Source: SIG701 sp045544955
Lineage (GTDB): Bacteria > Bacillota > Clostridia > Oscillospirales > CAG-272
Assembly (NCBI GenBank): GCA_045544955.1
Contig: JAZPZY010000074.1
Coordinates: 1-16,010 of the forward strand
Direction of reading: 5' to 3'
DNA length: 16,010 nt
The notes beneath the pieces are model-generated. The model saw only the letters and a list, made by a program, of their open reading frames with translations, was not told where the DNA came from and ran no database searches. The position numbers and the translations under genes were made by a program. Below, in pieces: positions 7,270 to 13,423 of the stretch (position 1 is the stretch's first letter; the number at the start of each line of letters is the position of its first letter).

Positions 7270-8154
7270 CTATTTTTTATTAAAAACATCATGAACAATT
7301 TGTGTTTGAAATTTTTGGTTCGATTTACCTTTTTTATATTTTAAAGGTGTTTCTCCGAATTTCTTTTTGAAAAGAACGATGAAATGCGAGCAGTCCGAAA
7401 AGCCCGAGCGCATACACGCTTCGGTTACAGAATATCCGTTTGAAAGTAGAACCACAGCGTTTGAAAGCCTTACCGATTCGAGGTATTCTCTCGGAGATAT
7501 ATGGAGGTATTTTCTGAACCATCGCGTTAGGGTGGCGGAGCTTAAAAAGTGAGAAGTTAATATATCGTTGACACTGCGTATCTCAGCGAAATTCTCGTGA
7601 ATATCATCAAGTACCTTTTGAAGCGTTTCGGGAATTTTGACTTGTACGGTTTCATTGGACGTTTTCTTTTCAAATACCGTTAAAATTCGGAGCAAATATG
7701 ATAATTTTTCAAGCTCTGAGCCTCCCTTTTCGCATGTGTCAAATAGCGATAAAGCAAGAGAATGTAATTTCTTTTTTGTTTTCTCGTCAAAGGAGAATGA
7801 AGGACAAAAGTCCTCCTTGCGCAAAAAAGAAAATATTGGAGTAGTGAAATTCGCGTCAACCCAGATGCATATATGCTCATGCACGGAGGACTGGTGGAAA
7901 ATGCCCATGTGTATATCACCGGGACAAGATATTACCGCGTTTCCCGCAGAAACTGAATATAGGTTGTTATTTACACAAAAGGATATATCGCTTGAAATGT
8001 TAAGAAAAATTTCAAGATAGTTATGAACGTGCAACGGATCGGCGTCGGGGTCGTCAATTTTTCGATATTTATTATTGTAAACAACAGAAAAACTCATACC
8101 GGGAAAAGTGCTTATTTTCTCGGTCAATCGCGGCAGATATTTCGGCTCGTACAT
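7270..8154 (-). CDS. AraC/XylS-family transcriptional regulator with cupin-type sensor domain
   Basis: The 294-residue product has an N-terminal cupin-like ligand-binding half containing HVHNYLEIF (residues 42-50) and GNAVISCPGDIHMG (71-84), typical of sugar-responsive AraC regulators. The C-terminal half has two helix-turn-helix units: one at about 195-216 (SSATLTRWFRKY) and a second at 240-268 ending in the AraC signature GFSDCSHFIVLFKKKFGETP (251-270). CAGGAG lies 5-6 bases before the ATG on the minus strand. It is transcribed divergently from the alpha-galactosidase, so it most probably activates that gene in response to a galactoside; this is inference from arrangement. The gene is clearly AT-rich compared with 209-6820. 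Confidence 0.93.
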   Translation of the reverse strand: MYEPKYLPRLTEKISTFPGMSFSVVYNNKYRKIDDPDADPLHVHNYLEIFLNISSDISFCVNNNLYSVSAGNAVISCPGDIHMGIFHQSSVHEHICIWVDANFTTPIFSFLRKEDFCPSFSFDEKTKKKLHSLALSLFDTCEKGGSELEKLSYLLRILTVFEKKTSNETVQVKIPETLQKVLDDIHENFAEIRSVNDILTSHFLSSATLTRWFRKYLHISPREYLESVRLSNAVVLLSNGYSVTEACMRSGFSDCSHFIVLFKKKFGETPLKYKKGKSNQKFQTQIVHDVFNKK

Positions 8155-8170
8155 ATTTTTCTCCTGATGA

Positions 8171-8268
8171 GTGAAATTTCATATAAAATGAAAGATAATG
8201 CATATAAATGTGATAATTCAAGTGATATAATATCACATAAAGAGTTGTTTGTCAACCAAAATTTCACG
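8171..8268. promoter_or_regulatory. Divergent regulatory region between the AraC-type gene and the alpha-galactosidase
   Basis: On the minus strand, TTGACA (8255-8250) and TATTAT (8232-8227) are 17 bases apart, a good promoter for the regulator. On the plus strand, TATAAT (8226-8231) overlaps that same -10 but has only TATAAA near the -35 position, as expected of an activator-dependent promoter. The shared -10 sits in a 15-base palindrome, GTGATATAATATCAC (8223-8237). A second palindrome, TGAAATTTCA (8172-8181), and a related half, AATTTCAC (8260-8267), flank it. These are candidate binding sites for the regulator. Confidence 0.65.
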
Positions 8269-8283
8269 TAAAGGGAATAGCAT

Positions 8284-10305
8284 ATGAAAAAAAATTACGA
8301 AAATCAAGAAGCAACCGCTAAATACCGTTTACTTTCTTCCAATCTATCCGATATGCCGTTTTCGTTTACTTATGACGGTACAGAATATAACGGCTTTTCC
8401 TCTGAGTATTTTGCTCTTATCAGCAAGGATATTGTATGCTCAGGTGAGAAAGAAACACAAAATATAAAGTTTAAGTTTTTACAAACGCTTGATGTCACGC
8501 TGATACTTACACATTATTTTTCTCATGGTGTTACCGAGTGGACGGTATGGTTTGAAAACACCTCGGAAAAGAACAGCGGTGTGATAGAAGATTTAAAAAC
8601 AGAACTTAAGTTTGACGGTAAGTATCCTGTTTTGAAAGGAATTTTAGGAGATCACGTCAATCAGTATAGTCCGTACAGTATCGACCTTAAAAATAATATG
8701 ATAGAGTTTTCATCGGACTCCGGACGTGCGACGCACATAAAATTTCCTTATTTCAATCTGGAATACGGTGAGAGAGGCGTGATGCTTGCGATTGGTTGGG
8801 CAGGAACATGGAACGCTCGTTTTTCTTCAAAAAGCGACGTCAGTACATATACCGCAACCTCGGTCAACGGTCTAAAAGCCTATCTGAAGCCCGGTGAAAA
8901 AATACGAACAGCTCTTTTTGTACTCGCTCCTTATATAGAGAGAAACGAGCATTACGCTACCAATTTATGGCGTGATTGGTTTATTAAATATAATTTGCCG
9001 AAGGCAGATAAAACGGGCGCTTCTCTTGAGCCATTCTCCACCTGCTGTCTTTCAAATGATACGGGGCTACCAAATTCAGACGGAAGCATATCGGAGTGCC
9101 ACACCACATGGAAGCCTTCTATTGAAAAGATGATTGCGGAAAACGCAAAGGTTGATTACAGATGGGTTGACGCGGGGTGGTATGTGTGCCCCGACGGGAC
9201 AAGCGCACAGCCCTTTGTAAAAGGTCACGATTGGTGGGATACGGTAGGAACATGGGAACTTGATCCCCAAAAATGGCCCGAAAAAAGTTTTCTTGAATCT
9301 ACGGATTTTGCGCGTGAGCACGGTATGAAAACGCTTGTTTGGTTTGAGCCCGAGCGTGTAACCGATCCCGAAAATCTTGCAAAGAACTACGGTTACAACA
9401 CAGATTGGGCAATTCGTGTAGAGGGAGGAAAAACGATCTCCAACAATATTGGAAATCCCGAGTGTCTTAAGTGGACGACAGAGCGTATATGTAAATTGCT
9501 TCGTGAAAACAAGGTGGAGATGTACCGAGAAGATAATAACTGTAACGCATCAAAGCTGTGGAAACACCTTGACGACTTGGAGGGTGAGAACAGACACGGT
9601 ATCACAGAATCCAAATTTATTATCGGTCACTATAAAATGTGGGACGATATTATCGATTGTACGCTTTCCTATGGCGGTTGCGGTTTTGTTGATTCCTGCG
9701 CATCGGGCGGTGGCAGAAACGATCTTGAATCCATGCGCCGAGGCGTTCCGCTCCTTCGAAGCGACAGCGACAGAACGACTGCCGCGCTCCGACTTTCGAT
9801 GACCACTGCATTTAACAAATGGATTCCCTTCTGTGGAGCAAACACAAAGGAAAAAGCATCAGAGCTTGCTCTTACAGGTGTGAGTGATCCTTATGTTTGG
9901 CGCGCATCCTATCTCCCCTCATTGAACGTGGATCAACAGTTCGTATATGACGCAGAGCAAAATTTTGATATGCTCCGTTTTGGACTTGGAGAATGGAAGA
10001 GGATAAAGCCATATCTGCTCAAAGAGTTTTACACCCTGACGCCATGGCATAAAGAGAAGGATAACACGGATTTCACAGCCTTCTGCTACTATGATCCGGA
10101 AAAAGAAGAGGGCGTTATATTGGCATTCCGTCAAGAAGAGTGTGCAAGAGAAACTCTACGCATATCGCTTCCTTTCGTTGACAACGGAGACGGATATATC
10201 ATTACGGACGAGGACAGTCATGAAGAAAGAACGACAGACGGGATCATAACGCTTCATTTTGATGCGCCACGCACTGCCAAGCTTTTATGGGTGAAGAAGA
10301 TATGA
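8284..10305 (+). CDS. Alpha-galactosidase-like glycoside hydrolase, GH36/clan D
   Basis: The 673-residue cytosolic enzyme (no signal peptide) should remove alpha-linked galactose or a related sugar. The N-terminal 230 residues are the beta-supersandwich of GH36. The barrel follows with LWRDWFIKYNLPK, VDYRWVDAGWY, ELDPQKWPEKSF, HGMKTLVWFEPERV and a C-terminal beta domain. The predicted nucleophile is Asp417 in MYREDNN, where characterised GH36 enzymes usually have KWDxN. The predicted acid/base is Asp480 in SCASGGGRNDLESMRRG. The spacing of 63 residues suits the family. AAAGGG precedes the ATG by 8 bases. Its stop overlaps the next start as ATGA, so it is coupled to a transporter. The altered nucleophile motif means substrate preference may differ from melibiose or raffinose. 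Confidence 0.88.
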   Translation: MKKNYENQEATAKYRLLSSNLSDMPFSFTYDGTEYNGFSSEYFALISKDIVCSGEKETQNIKFKFLQTLDVTLILTHYFSHGVTEWTVWFENTSEKNSGVIEDLKTELKFDGKYPVLKGILGDHVNQYSPYSIDLKNNMIEFSSDSGRATHIKFPYFNLEYGERGVMLAIGWAGTWNARFSSKSDVSTYTATSVNGLKAYLKPGEKIRTALFVLAPYIERNEHYATNLWRDWFIKYNLPKADKTGASLEPFSTCCLSNDTGLPNSDGSISECHTTWKPSIEKMIAENAKVDYRWVDAGWYVCPDGTSAQPFVKGHDWWDTVGTWELDPQKWPEKSFLESTDFAREHGMKTLVWFEPERVTDPENLAKNYGYNTDWAIRVEGGKTISNNIGNPECLKWTTERICKLLRENKVEMYREDNNCNASKLWKHLDDLEGENRHGITESKFIIGHYKMWDDIIDCTLSYGGCGFVDSCASGGGRNDLESMRRGVPLLRSDSDRTTAALRLSMTTAFNKWIPFCGANTKEKASELALTGVSDPYVWRASYLPSLNVDQQFVYDAEQNFDMLRFGLGEWKRIKPYLLKEFYTLTPWHKEKDNTDFTAFCYYDPEKEEGVILAFRQEECARETLRISLPFVDNGDGYIITDEDSHEERTTDGIITLHFDAPRTAKLLWVKKI

Positions 10306-11201
10306 ATATAACGATTACACTGATCTTATCTCTTTCCGCGGCTCTCGGCGGCAGCATTGCAAAAAAATATTTCACTGACCACACGCCCGAGGGACTTTCG
10401 GGAGGCTTTGTCTTCAATGCCGTCGGTTGTCTGACTGCCGCCGTGGTTCTTTTGTGCTGGGGCGGATTTGGTATGTCATCCGTATTTACGATCGTGCTGG
10501 GTGTGGCGTTCGGTGCTGTTACGACCTTGCAAGGAATCACGAATATAGCCGCTCTGCAGGTCGGTCCTATGTCGTACACCTCTGTGATCATTTCTTTTTC
10601 TACCCTGATATCCGCTCTGTCAGGCGTGATGTTCTTTGACGAGAGTTTGGGTTGGACGCAAATTGTGGGAATCGTGCTGATGCTGGCAAGCTTTTTGCTT
10701 GCCGCAAAGAACGATGGCGATGAAAAAAAAGCAAATTTTAAATGGCTTTTTCTGTGTCTTATAGCTTTTGTCGCAACTGGCGGTATCGGAATAATGCAGA
10801 AGGTACACCAGAACTCGGTGTACAAAGATGAGCTGAACGCATTTTTGATCGTTGCTTTTGTCTCATCGGCACTTCTTTGTGCAATCTTCGCCGCATGGAT
10901 GGAAGGGCGTGAAGGTCGATTTGCAGACAAAAAAGAAAAAAACAACAAAAAGCAGAATTGGTTTCTGCTCGGAATCATGATTTCAAGCGGAGCTTGCGTC
11001 GCCACCAATAACAAATTCAATCTCTATCTGTCGGGATTGATGGACAGCTCGGTATTTTTCCCAATCGTCAACGGCGGAGGTCTTGTGCTTACCACGCTTG
11101 CGGCAGTGTTGTTGTTCAAGGAAAAGCTTTCGACAAAGCAATGGATAGGTGTCGTTCTCGGGATCGCTTCGGTTGTGTTTTTGTGTAATCCGTTTGCATA
11201 A
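10302..11201 (+). CDS. EamA/DMT-superfamily transporter
   Basis: The 299-residue protein has about ten hydrophobic segments in two homologous halves, each a five-helix EamA-type unit. The halves are separated by a charged stretch at about residues 136-146 (KNDGDEKK), and a second charged loop is near 199-219. VLGVAFGAVTTLQGITNIAALQVGP and the mirrored segment ending VVLGIASVVFLCNPFA are typical. The start at 10302 is chosen because it overlaps the alpha-galactosidase stop (ATGA); an in-frame ATG at 10287 would add five residues. DMT proteins export or import small metabolites. Coupling to the hydrolase suggests a sugar, but importers for oligosaccharides are rarely of this class, so the substrate is open. 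Confidence 0.88.
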   Translation: MNITITLILSLSAALGGSIAKKYFTDHTPEGLSGGFVFNAVGCLTAAVVLLCWGGFGMSSVFTIVLGVAFGAVTTLQGITNIAALQVGPMSYTSVIISFSTLISALSGVMFFDESLGWTQIVGIVLMLASFLLAAKNDGDEKKANFKWLFLCLIAFVATGGIGIMQKVHQNSVYKDELNAFLIVAFVSSALLCAIFAAWMEGREGRFADKKEKNNKKQNWFLLGIMISSGACVATNNKFNLYLSGLMDSSVFFPIVNGGGLVLTTLAAVLLFKEKLSTKQWIGVVLGIASVVFLCNPFA

Positions 11202-11219
11202 AAGCAATTTAAAATGATT

Positions 11220-11242
11220 GGCATCTTTTTTGTCAACGCGCC
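11220..11242 (+). repeat. 3'-end motif copy after the DMT transporter
   Basis: GGCATCTTTTTTGTCAA continued by CGCGCC starts 19 bases after the transporter stop codon and ends 8 bases before the terminator hairpin. It closely matches the copies at 11903 and 13424 and, inverted, 7068. Its role is unknown. Its reverse complement contains TTGACA, but no good -10 follows in that direction. Confidence 0.8.
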
Positions 11243-11250
11243 TCAAAATG

Positions 11251-11288
11251 AAAATGCTCACGCGATAGCGTGGGCATTTTTATTTTGG
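11251..11288 (+). terminator. Terminator after the alpha-galactosidase-transporter operon
   Basis: AAAATGCTCACGC pairs with GCGTGGGCATTTT (13 bp, one G-U) around GATA, followed by TTATTTT. Confidence 0.87.
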
Positions 11289-11334
11289 ACACATTGTGCG
11301 GAATCGGACGTGCCGATAGGCGGCGAAGCCGGCG

Positions 11335-11390
11335 TCCGGGTGGCGCCTCCAAACAAAAGAGCACTGCGAGATCATTGCTCTTTTGTTTGG
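11335..11390 (+). other. tRNA-Cys-like 3' end relic followed by a 15-bp terminator stem
   Basis: Bases 11335-11351 match the tRNA-Cys 3' end at 16 of 17 positions, including the CCA. CCAAACAAAAGAGCA (11349-11363) then pairs perfectly with TGCTCTTTTGTTTGG (11376-11390) around a 12-base loop. No tRNA body precedes it: the upstream bases form small hairpins (ATCGG/CCGAT and GGC-GAA-GCC). The arrangement looks like the displaced end of a tRNA gene with its original terminator. The GGCGTC/GGCGCC bases can also form a local hairpin, so convergence on GC-rich structure is an alternative. Confidence 0.5.
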
Positions 11391-11575
11391 AAATGAAGCG
11401 CGCTGACGCGCATGAAGCGAGTTGCGAAGCAACTCATGAAGCAGGGCTTCGCCCTATGAAGCGAGCCTTCGGCTCACGGAGAAGTAACATCGTGCTTCGC
11501 TTCATGCGAGCGTAGCGAGTGCTTCGTGGAAGCCGTAAGGCTTCTGCTTCATATCGGCGCAAGCCGATGCTTCAT
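11391..11575. repeat. Multi-hairpin array 1 with ATGAAGC/GCTTCAT linkers
   Basis: This non-coding array has at least six perfect mini-hairpins. In the left half each is preceded by ATGAAGC (starting 11393, 11412, 11436, 11456). In the right half they are separated by the reverse complement GCTTCAT (11499, 11546, 11569; variant GCTTCGT at 11521). Hairpins include GCGCG/CGCGC, GAGTTGC-GAA-GCAACTC, AGGGC-TTC-GCCCT, GAGCC-TTC-GGCTC, GAAGCC-GTAA-GGCTTC and ATCGGC-GCAA-GCCGAT. Because the linkers are complementary, the whole can fold as a nested branched structure closed by 11393-11399 with 11569-11575. It sits between a terminator stem and the promoter at 11597. There is no coding signal. Confidence 0.75.
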
Positions 11576-11596
11576 TCAAAACTTCCCCATCGTGTA

Positions 11597-11625
11597 TTGA
11601 AGAACGCCGAAAACTGTGCTATAAT
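11597..11625 (+). promoter_or_regulatory. Promoter of the 82-residue protein gene
   Basis: TTGAAG (11597-11602), 17 bases, TATAAT (11620-11625). The expected start is about 11632, only some 17 bases before the ATG, giving a very short leader. Confidence 0.75.
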
Positions 11626-11648
11626 AAACCCAGAAAGGCGGTGGAGGT

Positions 11649-11897
11649 ATGAAAAACAAAAACGAAAAAGTTAATGACTATACGAACAAATATTCAGATC
11701 ACCACTGCATTTTGATCAAAAAATACAGAACTCTGTTTCATTATGTCTGGGTGCTTGAAGAGCAAGGGCAGAAATTCAAAGTTCACGTTGGAAAGGCATT
11801 GTATTTCCGCATACAAAATGGAACACAGTTAACAATAGGAAAGATTGGGCAAAAGCTGATTAACATTCGCCCGGGATTTTGCAAAACTGACAAATAA
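11649..11897 (+). CDS. Small conserved-looking protein of unknown function (82 aa)
   Basis: I do not recognise a named family with confidence. The charged N-terminus (about 15 residues) is followed by alternating hydrophobic residues (HCILIKKYRTLFHYVWVLEE, then GQKFKVHVGKALYFRI and GTQLTIGKIGQKLINIRPG) that suggest five or six beta strands, that is a small barrel of OB or SH3 type. There is no signal peptide or membrane segment. A promoter with perfect -10, AAAGG about 10 bases before the ATG, and a strong terminator behind it all support a real gene. Codons are AT-rich. It lies between the two multi-hairpin arrays; no functional link is shown. Confidence 0.72.
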   Translation: MKNKNEKVNDYTNKYSDHHCILIKKYRTLFHYVWVLEEQGQKFKVHVGKALYFRIQNGTQLTIGKIGQKLINIRPGFCKTDK

Positions 11898-11902
11898 ATG
11901 TA

Positions 11903-11925
11903 GGCATCTATTTTGTCAACACACC
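11903..11925 (+). repeat. 3'-end motif copy after the 82-residue gene
   Basis: GGCATCTATTTTGTCAA continued by CACACC begins 6 bases after the stop codon. It differs from the 11220 copy by one A in the T tract and two transitions in the tail. It is followed after 2 bases by the terminator stem. Confidence 0.8.
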
Positions 11926-11927
11926 TC

Positions 11928-11966
11928 AAAAAATTAAGCAACCCAATCGGGTTGCTTAATTTTTTA
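11928..11966. terminator. Strong bidirectional terminator
   Basis: AAAAAATTAAGCAACCC pairs perfectly with GGGTTGCTTAATTTTTT (17 bp) around AATC. It can act on both strands and separates the 82-residue gene from the array that follows. Confidence 0.88.
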
Positions 11967-11967
11967 T

Positions 11968-12180
11968 CCAAGCCGACGAAGGAGGCTTGGCATGTAATCA
12001 ATGCGCTTGCGCATTGTATGTAATTGCGGCGGAGGCGCGTATGGCATCACGCGCAAGCGTGTATAAATTCGTCGGCTTGATAACATACATCCCCTCGGGA
12101 TGATTCCATACAGCCCTTACGGGCTGAGGACATACCGCCTGCGGCGGATTTCATTCACGGCTGCGCCGTGATTTGGATGC
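11968..12180 (+). ncRNA. Multi-hairpin array 2, structured RNA leader of the four-helix-bundle gene
   Basis: This is a stretch of about 210 bases with no open coding frame but dense small stems: CCAAGCC/GGCTTGG, CAATGCG-CTTG-CGCATTG, CACGC-GCAA-GCGTG, CATCCC-CTC-GGGATG, CAGCCC-TTAC-GGGCTG, CCGCC-TGC-GGCGG and CACGGC-TGC-GCCGTG. Linkers contain GTATG in the left half (12016, 12039) and its complement CATAC in the right half (12084, 12107, 12131). CAAGCCGACGAA (11969-11980) can also pair over 12 bp with TTCGTCGGCTTG (12068-12079), which excludes the first local hairpin. It ends 11 bases before the ribosome binding site of the next gene. No clear promoter is visible inside it or between it and the terminator at 11928. 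Confidence 0.55.
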
Positions 12181-12203
12181 GAAGGACGTGAAAGGAGAAC
12201 AAA

Positions 12204-12557
12204 ATGGCAAAGAATTTATTGCTCGAGTATTCTGAAGAACTTGCCACAAACTGTGAACTGCTATGCAAATCTATCAGCGGTAATTCTAACACTGTTTTTC
12301 AGCTTCGCAAATCCTCGTCAAGCGTGTTCGCAAATATCACCGAGGCGCAGTATCCCCAAAGCCTTGCGGATATGCTCTCAAAATTCAAGATTGCAAGAAA
12401 AGAGTGCGCCGAAACAGAAAGCTGGCTCAAATTACTTTATAAGACAAAGGTGATTGATGAGCAAACATTCAAAAACTATCGCAATCTCTGTGGCAGAATA
12501 CAGCGAATGCTCACCTCGTCGTGTATTACGATTGAAAAGAAATTTGATAACAAATAA
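12204..12557 (+). CDS. Four-helix-bundle protein of the 23S rRNA intervening-sequence (IVP/S23) family
   Basis: The 117-residue, almost wholly helical product is the usual length for this family. Helix 1 is about residues 3-24. Helix 2, about 28-50, carries QLRKSSSSVFANITEAQY, matching the family pattern Q-x2-R-x2-x-S-[IV]-x-x-N-I-x-E. Helix 3, about 55-80, has FKIARKECAETESWL, the conserved A-x2-E-x2-E-x2-x-W-L region. Helix 4 is about 86-112. AAGGAG precedes the ATG by 6 bases. Members were first seen inside 23S rRNA intervening sequences. Relatives include the Avd proteins of diversity-generating retroelements, which bind RNA and reverse transcriptase. Here there is neither rRNA nor a reverse transcriptase; instead the gene follows a hairpin array, suggesting an RNA partner in cis. 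The RNA role is an inference. Confidence 0.9.
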   Translation: MAKNLLLEYSEELATNCELLCKSISGNSNTVFQLRKSSSSVFANITEAQYPQSLADMLSKFKIARKECAETESWLKLLYKTKVIDEQTFKNYRNLCGRIQRMLTSSCITIEKKFDNK

Positions 12558-12582
12558 TTTTCAAATATTTATCTGGACTTTT

Positions 12583-12632
12583 AACTTCCTTTCGGTATAA
12601 TGGTGTTTAACCTAACCGAAAGGAAGTTTTTT
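12583..12632 (+). terminator. Terminator-like long hairpin after the four-helix-bundle gene
   Basis: AACTTCCTTTCGGT (12583-12596) pairs perfectly over 14 bp with ACCGAAAGGAAGTT (12615-12628), followed by TTTT. The 18-base loop is unusually large for a terminator and starts with ATAATGG, so the edge of the stem plus loop spells TATAAT. A weak promoter or a mobile-element end are alternative readings. Confidence 0.6.
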
Positions 12633-12644
12633 ATACGGAACACG

Positions 12645-12673
12645 TTGAAACATAGCGGAAGATATGATATAAT
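12645..12673 (+). promoter_or_regulatory. Promoter of the 240-residue protein gene
   Basis: TTGAAA (12645-12650), 17 bases, TATAAT (12668-12673). The start would be near 12680, again a very short leader before AAAGGTGGTG and the ATG, the same design as at 11597. Confidence 0.8.
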
Positions 12674-12693
12674 GAAATTAGAAAGGTGGTGTT

Positions 12694-13416
12694 ATGATGT
12701 ACGCTATTGTAAAAACTCAAAACGGAACCTTTTACACGTCTCCTGTATTTGCACATTACTACAAAAAGTCAAACTCGAAAGACGAATATCAAAGGTATCT
12801 TGATTCCATTTATAATCAGTTTTATATTGTATTGGATCAAGGCAAAAAGCACTTGGTAAAACAGTATGTTTTTTACAAGGAAAATAAATATCTTGAGCCT
12901 CAAATTCATATTGTCGATATTAAAACAGAAGGTTGGACTTCTGTTAGCGACGGATATGACTGCATTGATTTTTTAAAATCCGTTGACCCCCTATCCGATT
13001 ATTCAGATATCGATGAGAACTCGCTGAAACAGTGTATACAGATAGATCAACAATGTTTGTATAGAGAATATGTTGACATAAAAACAAGTCAGGACATTGA
13101 CAACTTTATGTTCGTTTCCGGTGGTATGCATGATGCTTTTATTGAGACCGTAAACCAAGATGAAAATTCTCTTTATGTTTTATTTGACGGGTGCTGGGGA
13201 TTAAAAATAGAAATGTGGTTTTCAGGAGACGTCTCTTATTCAACATCGTCAAGGAATCCCGAAGAATTTGATCCATATTGGTTTGGCGCGACATTCAAAA
13301 AAGAAAATGAGTATTTATATTTGATTGATGAAGAGGATATGGATATCAATGATATTTCTGATGGATATTGTTGGTTCAAAGCCAAATCTGTACGATATCA
13401 CTTGATACCGCAATAA
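12694..13416 (+). CDS. Unknown 240-residue cytosolic protein, possibly immunity-like
   Basis: I do not recognise a named family. The product is acidic and aromatic-rich, without signal peptide or membrane segments. The N-terminal 85 residues are mixed alpha/beta. The C-terminal half starts with FVSGGMHDAFIETV (140-153) and continues in beta strands (SLYVLFDGCWGLKIEMWF, then CWFKAKSVRYHLI). A GG-[FM]-HDA-x-[IV] motif followed by such strands occurs in several small bacterial proteins proposed as toxin-immunity proteins. That resemblance is from memory and weak. ATG codons at 12694 and 12697 are both possible; AAAGGTGGTG lies just upstream. It has its own promoter and terminator, AT-rich codons, and the 3'-end motif after its stop, so it looks like a single-gene accessory cassette. 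Confidence 0.78.
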   Translation: MMYAIVKTQNGTFYTSPVFAHYYKKSNSKDEYQRYLDSIYNQFYIVLDQGKKHLVKQYVFYKENKYLEPQIHIVDIKTEGWTSVSDGYDCIDFLKSVDPLSDYSDIDENSLKQCIQIDQQCLYREYVDIKTSQDIDNFMFVSGGMHDAFIETVNQDENSLYVLFDGCWGLKIEMWFSGDVSYSTSSRNPEEFDPYWFGATFKKENEYLYLIDEEDMDINDISDGYCWFKAKSVRYHLIPQ

Positions 13417-13423
13417 GACGAGC

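Larger units (their letters stand above)
7044..11351. mobile_element. Candidate genomic island at tRNA-Cys carrying the galactoside cassette
   Basis: The last 17 bases of tRNA-Cys, TCCGGGTGACGCCTCCA (7044-7060), recur at 11335-11351 as TCCGGGTGGCGCCTCCA. At both places this is followed by A-rich sequence, and at the right end it runs straight into a 15-bp terminator stem, just as tRNA-Gly does at 140. A duplicated tRNA 3' end flanking AT-rich foreign-looking genes is the signature of integrase-mediated insertion into a tRNA. No integrase is present in the interval, so this would be a decayed or in-trans-mobilised island. A perfect 19-base inverted repeat (7068-7086/11218-11236) lies inside these limits. 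Confidence 0.45.

Noticed and set aside
11391..12180. CRISPR array
   Set aside because: The repeated units are 5-7 base linkers around unique self-complementary hairpins, and they switch strand halfway. There are no equal-length direct repeats with unique spacers and no cas genes.
12204..12557. Diversity-generating retroelement (Avd-like protein)
   Set aside because: There is no reverse transcriptase, no template repeat/variable repeat pair and no variable target protein in the window. The family match is better described as the general four-helix-bundle/IVP group.
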